Shown piece by piece: positions 56,264 to 64,000 of a stretch of 64,000 nt of DNA. Each line of letters begins with the position of its first letter. Positions within the stretch are counted from its first letter, which is position 1. The DNA lies in the NCBI RefSeq assembly GCF_014200595.1, contig NZ_JACHCG010000001.1, positions 496,001 through 560,000 on the forward strand, read 5' to 3'. The notes beneath the pieces are model-generated. The model worked only from the letters and a program-made list of their open reading frames with translations. It searched no databases and had not been told where the DNA came from. The translations under genes were made by a program, and so were the position numbers. The DNA comes from Pedobacter cryoconitis (GTDB lineage: Bacteria; Bacteroidota; Bacteroidia; Sphingobacteriales; Sphingobacteriaceae).

Positions 56264-59200
56264 ATGAAATTAAATGCTTTTAACCCTGGTATGTCCTTTC
56301 GCAGGCTATACCCTAAACTGCTATTGATAATGAAATTAACCACTTTCATCCTCATGATAGCCCTTGTACAGGCAAGCGCCAGCGTTTTGGCGCAGAAAAT
56401 TAATATCCATCAAAAAAACAAACCACTTTCTACAGTCTTAAAGGCCATCAAAGAACAAACAGGCTATGTATTTCTGAGTAATAACTTTGACCCGGCCAAA
56501 GAAATGGTGACCGTTAACTTGAAGGATGCAACCATTGAAGAAGCCTTAAAGTCTTCTTTAAACAAACTTTCTATTTTTTATAATATAGTTGATAAAACGA
56601 TTTTATTGTCTAGAAATGAGGTTTTGCATGCTAAAGCAGACCTGATTGTGATCCGGGGAATTGTAACCGATGAAAAAGGAATGGGAATTCCCGGGGCAGG
56701 TGTTAAAGTTAAAGGAAGCCTGGTTTCCACCTCTACAGATGTGAACGGAAGTTTCAGCATTAACGTGCCTTCTGCCGAAGCTGTGCTGATTGTGAGCTAT
56801 GTCGGTTATCAACCACAGGAAGTTACGGTAAAAAATCAGAGAAACCTAAAAATAAGTCTTTTACCAAGCGATAATGCATTGGAAGAAGTTGCAGTTGTAG
56901 GCTTTGGTACACAGCGTAAAGTTTCTTTGATTGGCGCACAATCTACCATCAGTTCCAAAGAACTTAAACAGCCAGTGAACAGTGTTACACAATCACTTTC
57001 TGGCCGGATTGCAGGTGTAGTAGGCGTTCAGCGTAGTGGAGAACCTGGCAGGAGCACAGCTGATATCTGGATCAGAGGTATTTCTACTTTTGGCGGCAAC
57101 TCCAGTGCCCCGCTGGTTTTAGTGGATGGCGTAGAGCGTTCCATAGATAACATTGATGCTGAAGATGTAGAATCTTTCACTGTACTTAAAGATGCCTCCG
57201 GAACTGCCGTATATGGTGTAAGAGGTGCAAATGGGGTAATTCTGGTGAAGACCAAAACTGGTAAAGCCGGTAAAACCTCGATTTTCCTGGACTACAATGA
57301 AGGCGTCAGCACTTTTACCAGGAGACCTGAAATGGCAGATGGAATTACTTTCATGAATATGGCCAACGAAGCGAGTATAGGAAGAGGCTTAGGAGAAAAA
57401 TACAGTAAGGATTATATTGATAAAACGGCCTCTGGAGTTGATCCGCTGCTTTATCCAAATGTAAACTGGATGAACGAAATATTTAATAAGTACAGCCGTA
57501 ACCGCAGGGCAAACCTGAATGCAAGCGGAGGAACAGATAACGCACAATATTATGTTTCTCTGGCCTATTACAATGAAACCGGCTTTTTAAAAACCGATCA
57601 GCTCTCTCAATATAATTCCTCCCTTGATTTTAAACGGTATAACTTCACTTCTAACCTGAACATGAAATTGACAGGGACTACAAAAATGGATTTGGGTATA
57701 CAAGGATATGTGTCAACCGGCAATTATCCGGGTGAAAATACAGAAAACATTTTTGGATCAGCTATGGACATTTCTCCCGTTGAATATCCGGTGATGTATC
57801 CAGGGAACTTTATCCCCGGTAAAGCTTCTAATGGTGGTTTCAGAAATCCTTATGCAGATTTAACCAGGCGCGGATACCGGACTGAGTTTGAAAATCAATT
57901 GTATACGAATTTAAGATTGACACAAGATCTGAAAGGTTTAACCGAAGGCTTAACGGCTACCGTGATGATCGCTTTTGATACCAAAAACACCAGCAGTGCA
58001 AAGCGTTCTAAAAGAGAAAGCACTTATTTCCCGGATTCCAGCAAGCCTTATAACGAAGACGGAACGCTAAACCTGATTAAAACCTTCAACAGTTCCGGTA
58101 ATTACCTGAGTTATGAACCCAACAGGGGCGGCAACAGGAAACTGTATAATGAAGCCGCTATCAATTACGACCGCGCATTTGGCAAACATAGGGTAGGTGG
58201 GCTGATCTTAGGGTATACCCAGGATTATACCAACCCTTTTGCCGGTGACTTTACCTCTTCCATTCCGGAAAGATTTGTCGGAATCGCAGCAAGGGCTACT
58301 TACTCTTATGACGACCGTTATTTCGGAGAGTTTAATTATGGATACAATGGCTCAGAATTATTTGCCCCGGCAAACAGGTACGGATCATTTCCGGCAATTG
58401 GCTTTGGCTGGATCCCTTCGAACGAGAAATTCTTTGAGCCTTTAAAAAAGGCAATTTCCTTTCTGAAATTCAGATACTCTGTAGGAACAACCGGAATCGG
58501 GAAGATCTCCAATGAAAACCTGGTCGGACGACGTTTTGCTTATTTAACACTCGTAACAGACGGAGCAGCTGGTTATCAGTTAGGGAAGAACTTTACCAAT
58601 ACAGGAGGAATTAACGTAACTGATTACGGAGTGGATATCAGGTGGGCTGAATCTAAGAAACAGGATTTGGGGATGGAAATAAGAACCCTGAATGATAAAC
58701 TGAGTTTAATGGTAGACGTGTTCCGGGAAAAACGTACCGGGATCTTTTTACAAAGACAATCCGTACCCGGATTTATTGGTTTAGTCAATTCACCTTACGG
58801 AAACCTCGGTGTGGTGGACAACAAAGGTATCGATGCAACGCTTGAATATAACATGAAAATAGGGCAGGTGGATGTCGGTTTAAGAGGTAACCTGACTTAT
58901 AACAAAGACGTACTGGTCAACGACGATCGTCCCACTCAAAAATATCCATGGATGAGTCATATTGGTGATAATATACTCTCAAGATATGGCTATATAGCCG
59001 AAAAATTATTTGATAACCAGGCAGAGATTGATGCAAGTGCGGCTCCCGGATCAAAGAAATTACTGAAGCCTGGTGATATTAAATACAAAGATCTGAATGG
59101 TGACGGGTTAATTAATGACTATGATAAAACCAGGATCGGCAGAGGTGATGTGCCTAACCTGGTAATGGGTTTTGGTTTTAGTGTAGCCTATAAAGGATTT

Positions 59201-59644
59201 GCACTCAGCACACTTTTTCAAGCCTTACAAAACTCAGATGTCATGCTTGGCGGGTCTGCTATTTATCCGTTTAATGGCGGTGGCGGGTTAAGTAATGCCT
59301 TTAGCAATGTCACAGACCGCTGGACACCAGAAAACCCAAGGCAGGATGCTTTTTATCCGCGGCTGGCCTATGGAGAAGATCAGAACTTTAACAATACACA
59401 GCCGAGTTCTTGGTGGGTTAAAGACAACAGTTTTATCCGTTTGAAAAGTGCACAGCTGAGTTACAACTTTTCTAAAGAAGCTGCTGCTAAACTACACCTT
59501 AAAAATATGTCAGTTTATCTGATTGGAACCAACCTTTTGACCTTCAGTAAATTCAAGCTCTGGGACCCTGAGTTGCTTACAGGGAACGGAACCAAATATC
59601 CGTTGACCGCTAATTTGTCAGTAGGATTAAATGTTAAATTTTAA
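56264..59644 (+). CDS. SusC/RagA-type TonB-linked outer-membrane protein with STN domain (locus 3)
   Basis: A 1126-residue SusC-type transporter. The signal region ends about residue 44 (ASVLAQ). The STN domain follows (INIHQKNKPLSTVLKAIKEQTGYVFLS, about 45-115), then CarboxypepD_reg (IRGIVTDEKGMGIPGAGVKVKGS), plug (ISSKELKQPVNSVTQSLSGRIAGVVG ... AVYGVRGANGVILVKTKTGK) and barrel ending VGLNVKF. STN plus the sigma/FecR genes upstream indicates transport coupled to induction. An in-frame ATG at 56291 or 56330 is also possible as start. Confidence 0.95.
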   Translation: MKLNAFNPGMSFRRLYPKLLLIMKLTTFILMIALVQASASVLAQKINIHQKNKPLSTVLKAIKEQTGYVFLSNNFDPAKEMVTVNLKDATIEEALKSSLNKLSIFYNIVDKTILLSRNEVLHAKADLIVIRGIVTDEKGMGIPGAGVKVKGSLVSTSTDVNGSFSINVPSAEAVLIVSYVGYQPQEVTVKNQRNLKISLLPSDNALEEVAVVGFGTQRKVSLIGAQSTISSKELKQPVNSVTQSLSGRIAGVVGVQRSGEPGRSTADIWIRGISTFGGNSSAPLVLVDGVERSIDNIDAEDVESFTVLKDASGTAVYGVRGANGVILVKTKTGKAGKTSIFLDYNEGVSTFTRRPEMADGITFMNMANEASIGRGLGEKYSKDYIDKTASGVDPLLYPNVNWMNEIFNKYSRNRRANLNASGGTDNAQYYVSLAYYNETGFLKTDQLSQYNSSLDFKRYNFTSNLNMKLTGTTKMDLGIQGYVSTGNYPGENTENIFGSAMDISPVEYPVMYPGNFIPGKASNGGFRNPYADLTRRGYRTEFENQLYTNLRLTQDLKGLTEGLTATVMIAFDTKNTSSAKRSKRESTYFPDSSKPYNEDGTLNLIKTFNSSGNYLSYEPNRGGNRKLYNEAAINYDRAFGKHRVGGLILGYTQDYTNPFAGDFTSSIPERFVGIAARATYSYDDRYFGEFNYGYNGSELFAPANRYGSFPAIGFGWIPSNEKFFEPLKKAISFLKFRYSVGTTGIGKISNENLVGRRFAYLTLVTDGAAGYQLGKNFTNTGGINVTDYGVDIRWAESKKQDLGMEIRTLNDKLSLMVDVFREKRTGIFLQRQSVPGFIGLVNSPYGNLGVVDNKGIDATLEYNMKIGQVDVGLRGNLTYNKDVLVNDDRPTQKYPWMSHIGDNILSRYGYIAEKLFDNQAEIDASAAPGSKKLLKPGDIKYKDLNGDGLINDYDKTRIGRGDVPNLVMGFGFSVAYKGFALSTLFQALQNSDVMLGGSAIYPFNGGGGLSNAFSNVTDRWTPENPRQDAFYPRLAYGEDQNFNNTQPSSWWVKDNSFIRLKSAQLSYNFSKEAAAKLHLKNMSVYLIGTNLLTFSKFKLWDPELLTGNGTKYPLTANLSVGLNVKF

Positions 59645-59656
59645 AAGCCGGATATC

Positions 59657-61459
59657 ATGAAAAAATATATATGTATACTAAGTCTTGCCGCCCTGTTTAC
59701 CCTTTCCTGTAAAAAAGGATTTCTTGATCAGGTGCCTAATGACAGGTTAACCCTGGATGAAACGTTTTCGAACAGGCTTACAGCCGAGAAATTCTTAAAT
59801 AACATTTACAGTAGTGTGCCCGATGAATTCGGACAAAGAAACCCCGGAAGTTCCAATGCCGGCTTATGGACAGGTGGATCTGATGAAGCAGAATTTACCT
59901 GGGGCGGGGTAGCCAGTAATGCTGTAAATATCGGAAACTGGGATGCCAATTCTGGCTTTGTTTATGCCTATTGGAATAATTATTACAGAGGGATACGTTC
60001 CGCTACTTTCTTTATGGCAAATATTGAAAAAGTGAAGAATGACCTTTCTCCTCAGCTCATGACGCAGTACCGGGCAGAAGCCAGGGCATTGAGAGCGATG
60101 TACTATTTTTACCTTGTCCGTTTATACGGGCCTGTGATCCTTTTGGGTGATAAAGTTGTGGCCCCGGATGTACCAAGCTCAGAAGTTCAGTTGCCAAGAA
60201 GCTCAATGGACGAATGTGTCGCTTATATTACCACAGAACTGGATGCCGCAGCTAAGGATTTGCCCATTACCCCTGCAAACGATGATAGTTACGGAAGGAT
60301 AACCAAAGGAATTGCGCTCGCATTTAAAGCACAAACCTTGTTTTTGGCAGCAAGTCCATTGTATAATGGAAACAATGACCTATCCTCCCTGAAAAATAAA
60401 GACGGCAAAGCACTGGTGAGCCAGAGTTTCGACGTGAACAAATGGAAAGCTGCTGCGGATGCCTATAAATCTTTTATTACCCAGTTTGTACCGGGAACTT
60501 ATGATTTATTTAAAAAGACTGATGCCAATGGTAATTTTGATCCTTATCTATCTTGCAGAGATGTGTTTTTAACTGATTGGAATAAAGAAGTTATCCTGGC
60601 CAGACCAGAATCTTCTCTATCAGCCAGACAATATGAAATGACTCCTTACCATCGGGGTGCAAATTCAGCATCCAGAGGCGGTGGAGCATTGGGCGCGACT
60701 CAAAACCAGGTAGACGCTTTCTTTATGCAGAATGGTAAAAGTATCAACGATGCTGGCTCAGGTTATGTCAGCACAGGTTTTGCTGCAACGGCTACTAAAT
60801 ATACTAAAGCAGGTATTTATAATCCCTGGGTAAATCGTGAACCGCGTTTTTATGTCAATATTACCTATAATGGAAGTACCTGGCTCAATACCAATGATGG
60901 ATTGATTACTACAGAGTTATACAATACCGGTAATTCAGGTAAACAGACAGGAGGGAATGATTATAGTACCACAGGTTATGTCGTAAGGAAAGCAATGGGA
61001 TTAGGGAACTGGAATATAGACAGAAGACCAGTGATCTTATACCGTCTGGCCAATGTTTTTATGGATTATGCAGAAGCTTTAAATGAAGCAAATCCCGGTG
61101 ATCCGGACATCCTGAAATACCTGAATCTGATCAGAGAAAGGGCAGGAGTGCCACTTTATGGATCAGCAGACTTACCTGTTCCTGCCGGGCAAACTGAAAT
61201 GTCGGCAGCACTGCGGAAAGAAAGAAGAGTAGAACTTGCTTTTGAGAACGTTAGATTTTTTGATACCCGCAGATGGAAAATTGCAGAGACTACTGACAAT
61301 GGGCCGGTTTATGGTTTGGATATCAATAAGAACCTGCCGGATTTCTTACAGGTTGTTACTTTTGAAAGCAGGGTGTTTAACAAAAGACATTACCTGTTTC
61401 CTATTCCTTCGAATGATGTCAATGTAGACGAAAACCTGGTGCAAAATCCAGGATGGTAA
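59657..61459 (+). CDS. SusD/RagB-type glycan-binding lipoprotein (locus 3)
   Basis: A 600-residue surface lipoprotein with signal MKKYICILSLAALFTLSC (lipobox TLSC, Cys18). SusD features include YRAEARALRAMYYFYLVRLYGPVIL, VILYRLANVFMDYAEALNEANPGDPD and KERRVELAFENVRFFDTRRWK. It follows its SusC gene by 12 bases and abuts the GH92 gene. The partner glycan is probably alpha-mannose-containing, by linkage. Confidence 0.94.
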   Translation: MKKYICILSLAALFTLSCKKGFLDQVPNDRLTLDETFSNRLTAEKFLNNIYSSVPDEFGQRNPGSSNAGLWTGGSDEAEFTWGGVASNAVNIGNWDANSGFVYAYWNNYYRGIRSATFFMANIEKVKNDLSPQLMTQYRAEARALRAMYYFYLVRLYGPVILLGDKVVAPDVPSSEVQLPRSSMDECVAYITTELDAAAKDLPITPANDDSYGRITKGIALAFKAQTLFLAASPLYNGNNDLSSLKNKDGKALVSQSFDVNKWKAAADAYKSFITQFVPGTYDLFKKTDANGNFDPYLSCRDVFLTDWNKEVILARPESSLSARQYEMTPYHRGANSASRGGGALGATQNQVDAFFMQNGKSINDAGSGYVSTGFAATATKYTKAGIYNPWVNREPRFYVNITYNGSTWLNTNDGLITTELYNTGNSGKQTGGNDYSTTGYVVRKAMGLGNWNIDRRPVILYRLANVFMDYAEALNEANPGDPDILKYLNLIRERAGVPLYGSADLPVPAGQTEMSAALRKERRVELAFENVRFFDTRRWKIAETTDNGPVYGLDINKNLPDFLQVVTFESRVFNKRHYLFPIPSNDVNVDENLVQNPGW

Positions 61460-61470
61460 AATCAGCAAAG

Positions 61471-63735
61471 ATGAAATTTAAGCTATTCACAATCTCGTTT
61501 TGTTTCCTGTGCATTTCAACCTATGCACAGGAGACAAACCTGGTCAGGTATGTCAACACTTTACAAGGCACAAATTCAAGCCATGAACTGACCAGGGGAA
61601 ATACTTATCCAACCACAGCATTGCCATTTGGCATGCATACCTGGACTCCGCAGACCGGGAAAAATGGCGATGGATGGAAATACCAATACCAGAAAGATAA
61701 AATCAGGGGATTTCAGCAGGCGCATCAATGCAGCTCCTGGTCAAGAGATTATGCAGTTTTCTCTTTGATGCCTGTAATCGATGAACTGGTGGTGGATGAA
61801 AATAAGCGCGAAGCTAAATTTAGCCATGCGGCTGAAATAGCGAAGCCCAATTATTATAAAGTCAGATTTGAAAATAAGATCACCACAGAAATCTCTCCAA
61901 CCGAACGTGGTGCACATTTAAGGTTCAGCTATCCTGAAAACAAGAAAAGCTACTTGGTTTTAGATGGTTATACCCATATCAGCAGTATTCATATTTTTCC
62001 GGAACAACGGAAAATAACAGGTTACGTGAACAATGGAGAGGGCTTTAAAGAAGGGTTCAAAAGCTTTTTTGTCATCCGGTTTGATCAGCCTTTTAAAGCT
62101 TATGGAACCTGGGAGAATAAGCAGAATAGCGTACAAGCAGCTGCAAAAACAGCAGACGGAGCAGGTAAAGGTGCTTATCTTGAATTTAATGCAGGTGCAA
62201 AAGTGCAGGTAAAAGTAGCTTCGTCCTATATCAGCCAGGAGCAGGCAGAATTGAACCTGGCTACAGAGTTGGGAGCAGATCAGACACTGGAACAAACCAA
62301 AGCCAAAGCTGCTAAGATCTGGAATGAAACCCTGGGGAAAGTAGTGGTAGAAGGAGGCTCAGAAGAAGATAAAGCTACTTTTTACTCTTGTTTGTTCAGA
62401 GCCAGCCTGTTCTCCAGAAAGTTTTATGAACTGGACAAAGCAGGTAAACCCTATTACTTTAGTCCTTACGACGGAAAAGTACATCCAGGTTATCTATTTA
62501 CAGATACCGGGTTTTGGGATACCTTCAGAGCACAATTCCCTTTAAATACTTTGCTCCATCCACAAATGCATGGACGGTATATGCAATCGCTGCTTTCTTC
62601 GTGGGAACAATGCGGCTGGTTACCTTCCTGGTCGTTTCCAAGTGAAGCAGGTTCTATGATCGGAAATCATGCGATTTCTCTTTTGACTGATGCCTGGGTA
62701 AAAGGAATCCGCACTTTTGATCCTGCAACGGCTTTGAAAGCTTATTTCCACGAAGCGACTCAAAAAGGGCCATGGGGGCCGGCAAATGGCAGAGACGGCT
62801 GGAAAGAATATTACCAACTGGGGTATGTTCCCTATCCGCAATACAGAGAAGCGACTGCTAAAACACTGGAATATGCATATGATGATTTCTGTGGTTATAA
62901 GCTTGCAAAAATGACGGGTAATGACTTTTATGCCGGGATATTTGAAAGACAGCTATTCAACTATAAAAATGTGTATGACCAAAAATCAGGGTTTATGCGG
63001 GGAAAAGATCAGGATGGAAAATGGAATCCGAACTTTGATCCCGCAGAATGGGGCGGCCCTTTTACCGAAGGAAATGCCTGGCATTGGGAATGGTCTGTTT
63101 TTCATGATATCAATGGTTTGATTAAGTTAACCGGAGGTCAGGAGAACTTTACCAAAAAGCTGGATTCTGTATTTTCCGTACCTAACCGCGTTAATACAGG
63201 GACTTATGGCGGGATGATCCATGAAATGACAGAAATGGTGATGGCAAATATGGGACAATATGCACATGGTAACCAGCCTATACAGCACATGCCTTACCTG
63301 TATAATTATGCTGGTCAGCCCTGGAAATCACAGTTTCATACCCGCAATATTATGTATAAACTGTACAATTCCACAGAAAACGGTTATCCGGGAGATGAAG
63401 ATCAGGGGCAAACTTCTTCCTGGTTTGTGCTGAGTGCGATGGGGATTTATAGTGTAACCCCGGGCACAGATGAATATGTATTAGGCAGCCCGATGTTTAA
63501 AAAGATTACCTTGAATTTAGAGAACGGTAAAAAGTTTACCATAGATGCAGCGGCCAACAGCCCTGAAAACTTATATATTAAATCTGCTACTTTAAACGGT
63601 AAAAGCTATACTGCCAATTTTATCAGGCACAGTGATCTCGTTAATGGAGGGGTATTGAAATTAGAAATGACCAATCAGCCCGAATTAACGCGCGGGCTGA
63701 CTGCTGCCGACAGGCCATTTTCTTTAACACCTTAA
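61471..63735 (+). CDS. Glycoside hydrolase family 92 alpha-mannosidase, secreted
   Basis: A 754-residue GH92 enzyme from the ATG at 61471 (signal MKFKLFTISFCFLCISTYAQ). A start at 61453 would overlap SusD by seven bases and add six residues. GH92 signatures are YVNTLQGTNSSHELTRGNTYPTTALPFGMHTWTPQT near the start and HMPYLYNYAGQPWK and GYPGDEDQGQTSSW near the end, with Asp642-Glu643-Asp644 in the latter. GH92 members are calcium-dependent exo-alpha-mannosidases acting on N-glycans or mannans. It completes locus 3 and is followed by a strong terminator. The linkage preference is not readable. Confidence 0.94.
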   Translation: MKFKLFTISFCFLCISTYAQETNLVRYVNTLQGTNSSHELTRGNTYPTTALPFGMHTWTPQTGKNGDGWKYQYQKDKIRGFQQAHQCSSWSRDYAVFSLMPVIDELVVDENKREAKFSHAAEIAKPNYYKVRFENKITTEISPTERGAHLRFSYPENKKSYLVLDGYTHISSIHIFPEQRKITGYVNNGEGFKEGFKSFFVIRFDQPFKAYGTWENKQNSVQAAAKTADGAGKGAYLEFNAGAKVQVKVASSYISQEQAELNLATELGADQTLEQTKAKAAKIWNETLGKVVVEGGSEEDKATFYSCLFRASLFSRKFYELDKAGKPYYFSPYDGKVHPGYLFTDTGFWDTFRAQFPLNTLLHPQMHGRYMQSLLSSWEQCGWLPSWSFPSEAGSMIGNHAISLLTDAWVKGIRTFDPATALKAYFHEATQKGPWGPANGRDGWKEYYQLGYVPYPQYREATAKTLEYAYDDFCGYKLAKMTGNDFYAGIFERQLFNYKNVYDQKSGFMRGKDQDGKWNPNFDPAEWGGPFTEGNAWHWEWSVFHDINGLIKLTGGQENFTKKLDSVFSVPNRVNTGTYGGMIHEMTEMVMANMGQYAHGNQPIQHMPYLYNYAGQPWKSQFHTRNIMYKLYNSTENGYPGDEDQGQTSSWFVLSAMGIYSVTPGTDEYVLGSPMFKKITLNLENGKKFTIDAAANSPENLYIKSATLNGKSYTANFIRHSDLVNGGVLKLEMTNQPELTRGLTAADRPFSLTP

Positions 63736-63773
63736 AAATAATAGCGGAGTTTTCTGACTCCGCTATTATTTTG
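63736..63773. terminator. Terminator of glycan locus 3
   Basis: AAATAATAGCGGAGT (63736-63750) pairs perfectly with 63757-63771 around a 6-base loop, and the arm runs into TTTTG. Confidence 0.85.
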
Positions 63774-63798
63774 TTTCCTCTCAAAAGGTTTATTTTTG
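63770..63798 (+). promoter_or_regulatory. Promoter of the HPP gene
   Basis: TTTG (63770-63773), 17 bases, then TATTTTTG (63791-63798), a TAnnTTTG match 10 bases before the ATG. The -33 word overlaps the terminator tail. Confidence 0.5.
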
Positions 63799-63808
63799 CC
63801 GCAGATTT

Positions 63809-64000
63809 ATGAGACATAAAATAAGAAGGCACGTCAGGAAAGCGAAATATATCTTTTATAAAGAAACACTGGTCGATTTCAGAGAGCACTTATGGACTTT
63901 TATCGGTGCATTTTTGGGCATAGGGATCATTGGTTTTATCAACAGTAAATACTTCACTGCCTACGAGAACCTTTTTATGATTGGTTCTTTTGGTGCTTCT
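63809..64000 (+). CDS. HPP family membrane protein, N-terminal part (cut by window edge)
   Basis: The ATG at 63809 opens a frame that runs to the end of the window (64 codons, no stop): MRHKIRRHVRKAKYIFYKE..., then a membrane segment (FIGAFLGIGIIGFIN) and the start of another ending IGSFGAS. The IGSFGA(S/T) segment after a GAF-x-GI helix is typical of HPP family integral membrane proteins, some of which carry nitrite. Only the beginning is visible, so the call is tentative. Confidence 0.7.
   Translation, partial: MRHKIRRHVRKAKYIFYKETLVDFREHLWTFIGAFLGIGIIGFINSKYFTAYENLFMIGSFGAS

Overview
The window looks like chromosomal DNA of a Bacteroidota soil or environmental bacterium, most likely Sphingobacteriaceae (Pedobacter-like). 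The basis is protein family content: three SusC/SusD pairs, FecR/ECF-sigma pairs, DUF6443-type RHS proteins, and Bacteroidota promoter words of the form TTTG-N19-TAnnTTTG. The taxonomic call is inference, because no rRNA or marker gene is present.

Layout. 0-2.2 kb: the start of a RhuM-like gene cut by the window edge, and a Fic AMP-transferase gene, set between two near-identical ~137-bp repeats that each precede a different hairpin. 2.2-10.9 kb: assorted metabolic genes (SMP-30 lactonase, AraC regulator, RibD-like reductase), a probable metal-related outer-membrane locus (CNGKCYL protein, TonB receptor, DJ-1/isonitrile-hydratase-like lipoprotein fused to a YHS domain), and an S15/CocE hydrolase. 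11-24.2 kb: a sulfated-glycan utilisation locus (formylglycine-generating enzyme, ECF sigma, FecR anti-sigma, STN-type SusC, SusD, CxPSR sulfatase, GH2 beta-galactosidase). 24.3-28.4 kb: TetR repressor and MFS exporter with two matching operators, an isochorismatase-fold protein lacking its nucleophilic cysteine, and a GMC oxidoreductase. 28.8-36.0 kb: a two-gene RHS/YD-repeat module with a frameshift in the second gene and a small membrane protein behind it. 36.1-46.9 kb: a LacI-controlled GalNAc-type locus (N-acetylhexosamine kinase-like gene, LacI, DUF3472 lipoprotein, SusD, SusC without STN, an unknown gene, GH109). 47.0-48.5 kb: a fluoride riboswitch and a CLC-type fluoride exporter. 48.6-51.1 kb: a TsdA-like dihaem cytochrome, a DsrE-like protein and an orphan solute-binding protein. 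51.2-53.9 kb: ECF sigma with a zinc-finger anti-sigma, an XRE regulator, and a PAS sensor that ends before any ATPase domain. 54.1-63.7 kb: a second ECF/FecR/STN-SusC/SusD locus ending in a GH92 alpha-mannosidase. The window ends inside an HPP-family membrane protein gene.

How the genes work together. The three glycan loci together fit breakdown of glycoprotein or mucin-like glycans: sulfate and beta-galactose removal (locus 1), alpha-GalNAc removal and phosphorylation (locus 2), alpha-mannose removal (locus 3). The regulatory logic differs cleanly. Loci 1 and 3 have STN-bearing SusC proteins with adjacent sigma/anti-sigma pairs. Locus 2 has an STN-less SusC and repeated GCAAACGTTTGC palindromes next to a LacI gene. 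The same palindrome, with some variation, also lies upstream of locus 1, suggesting cross-control.
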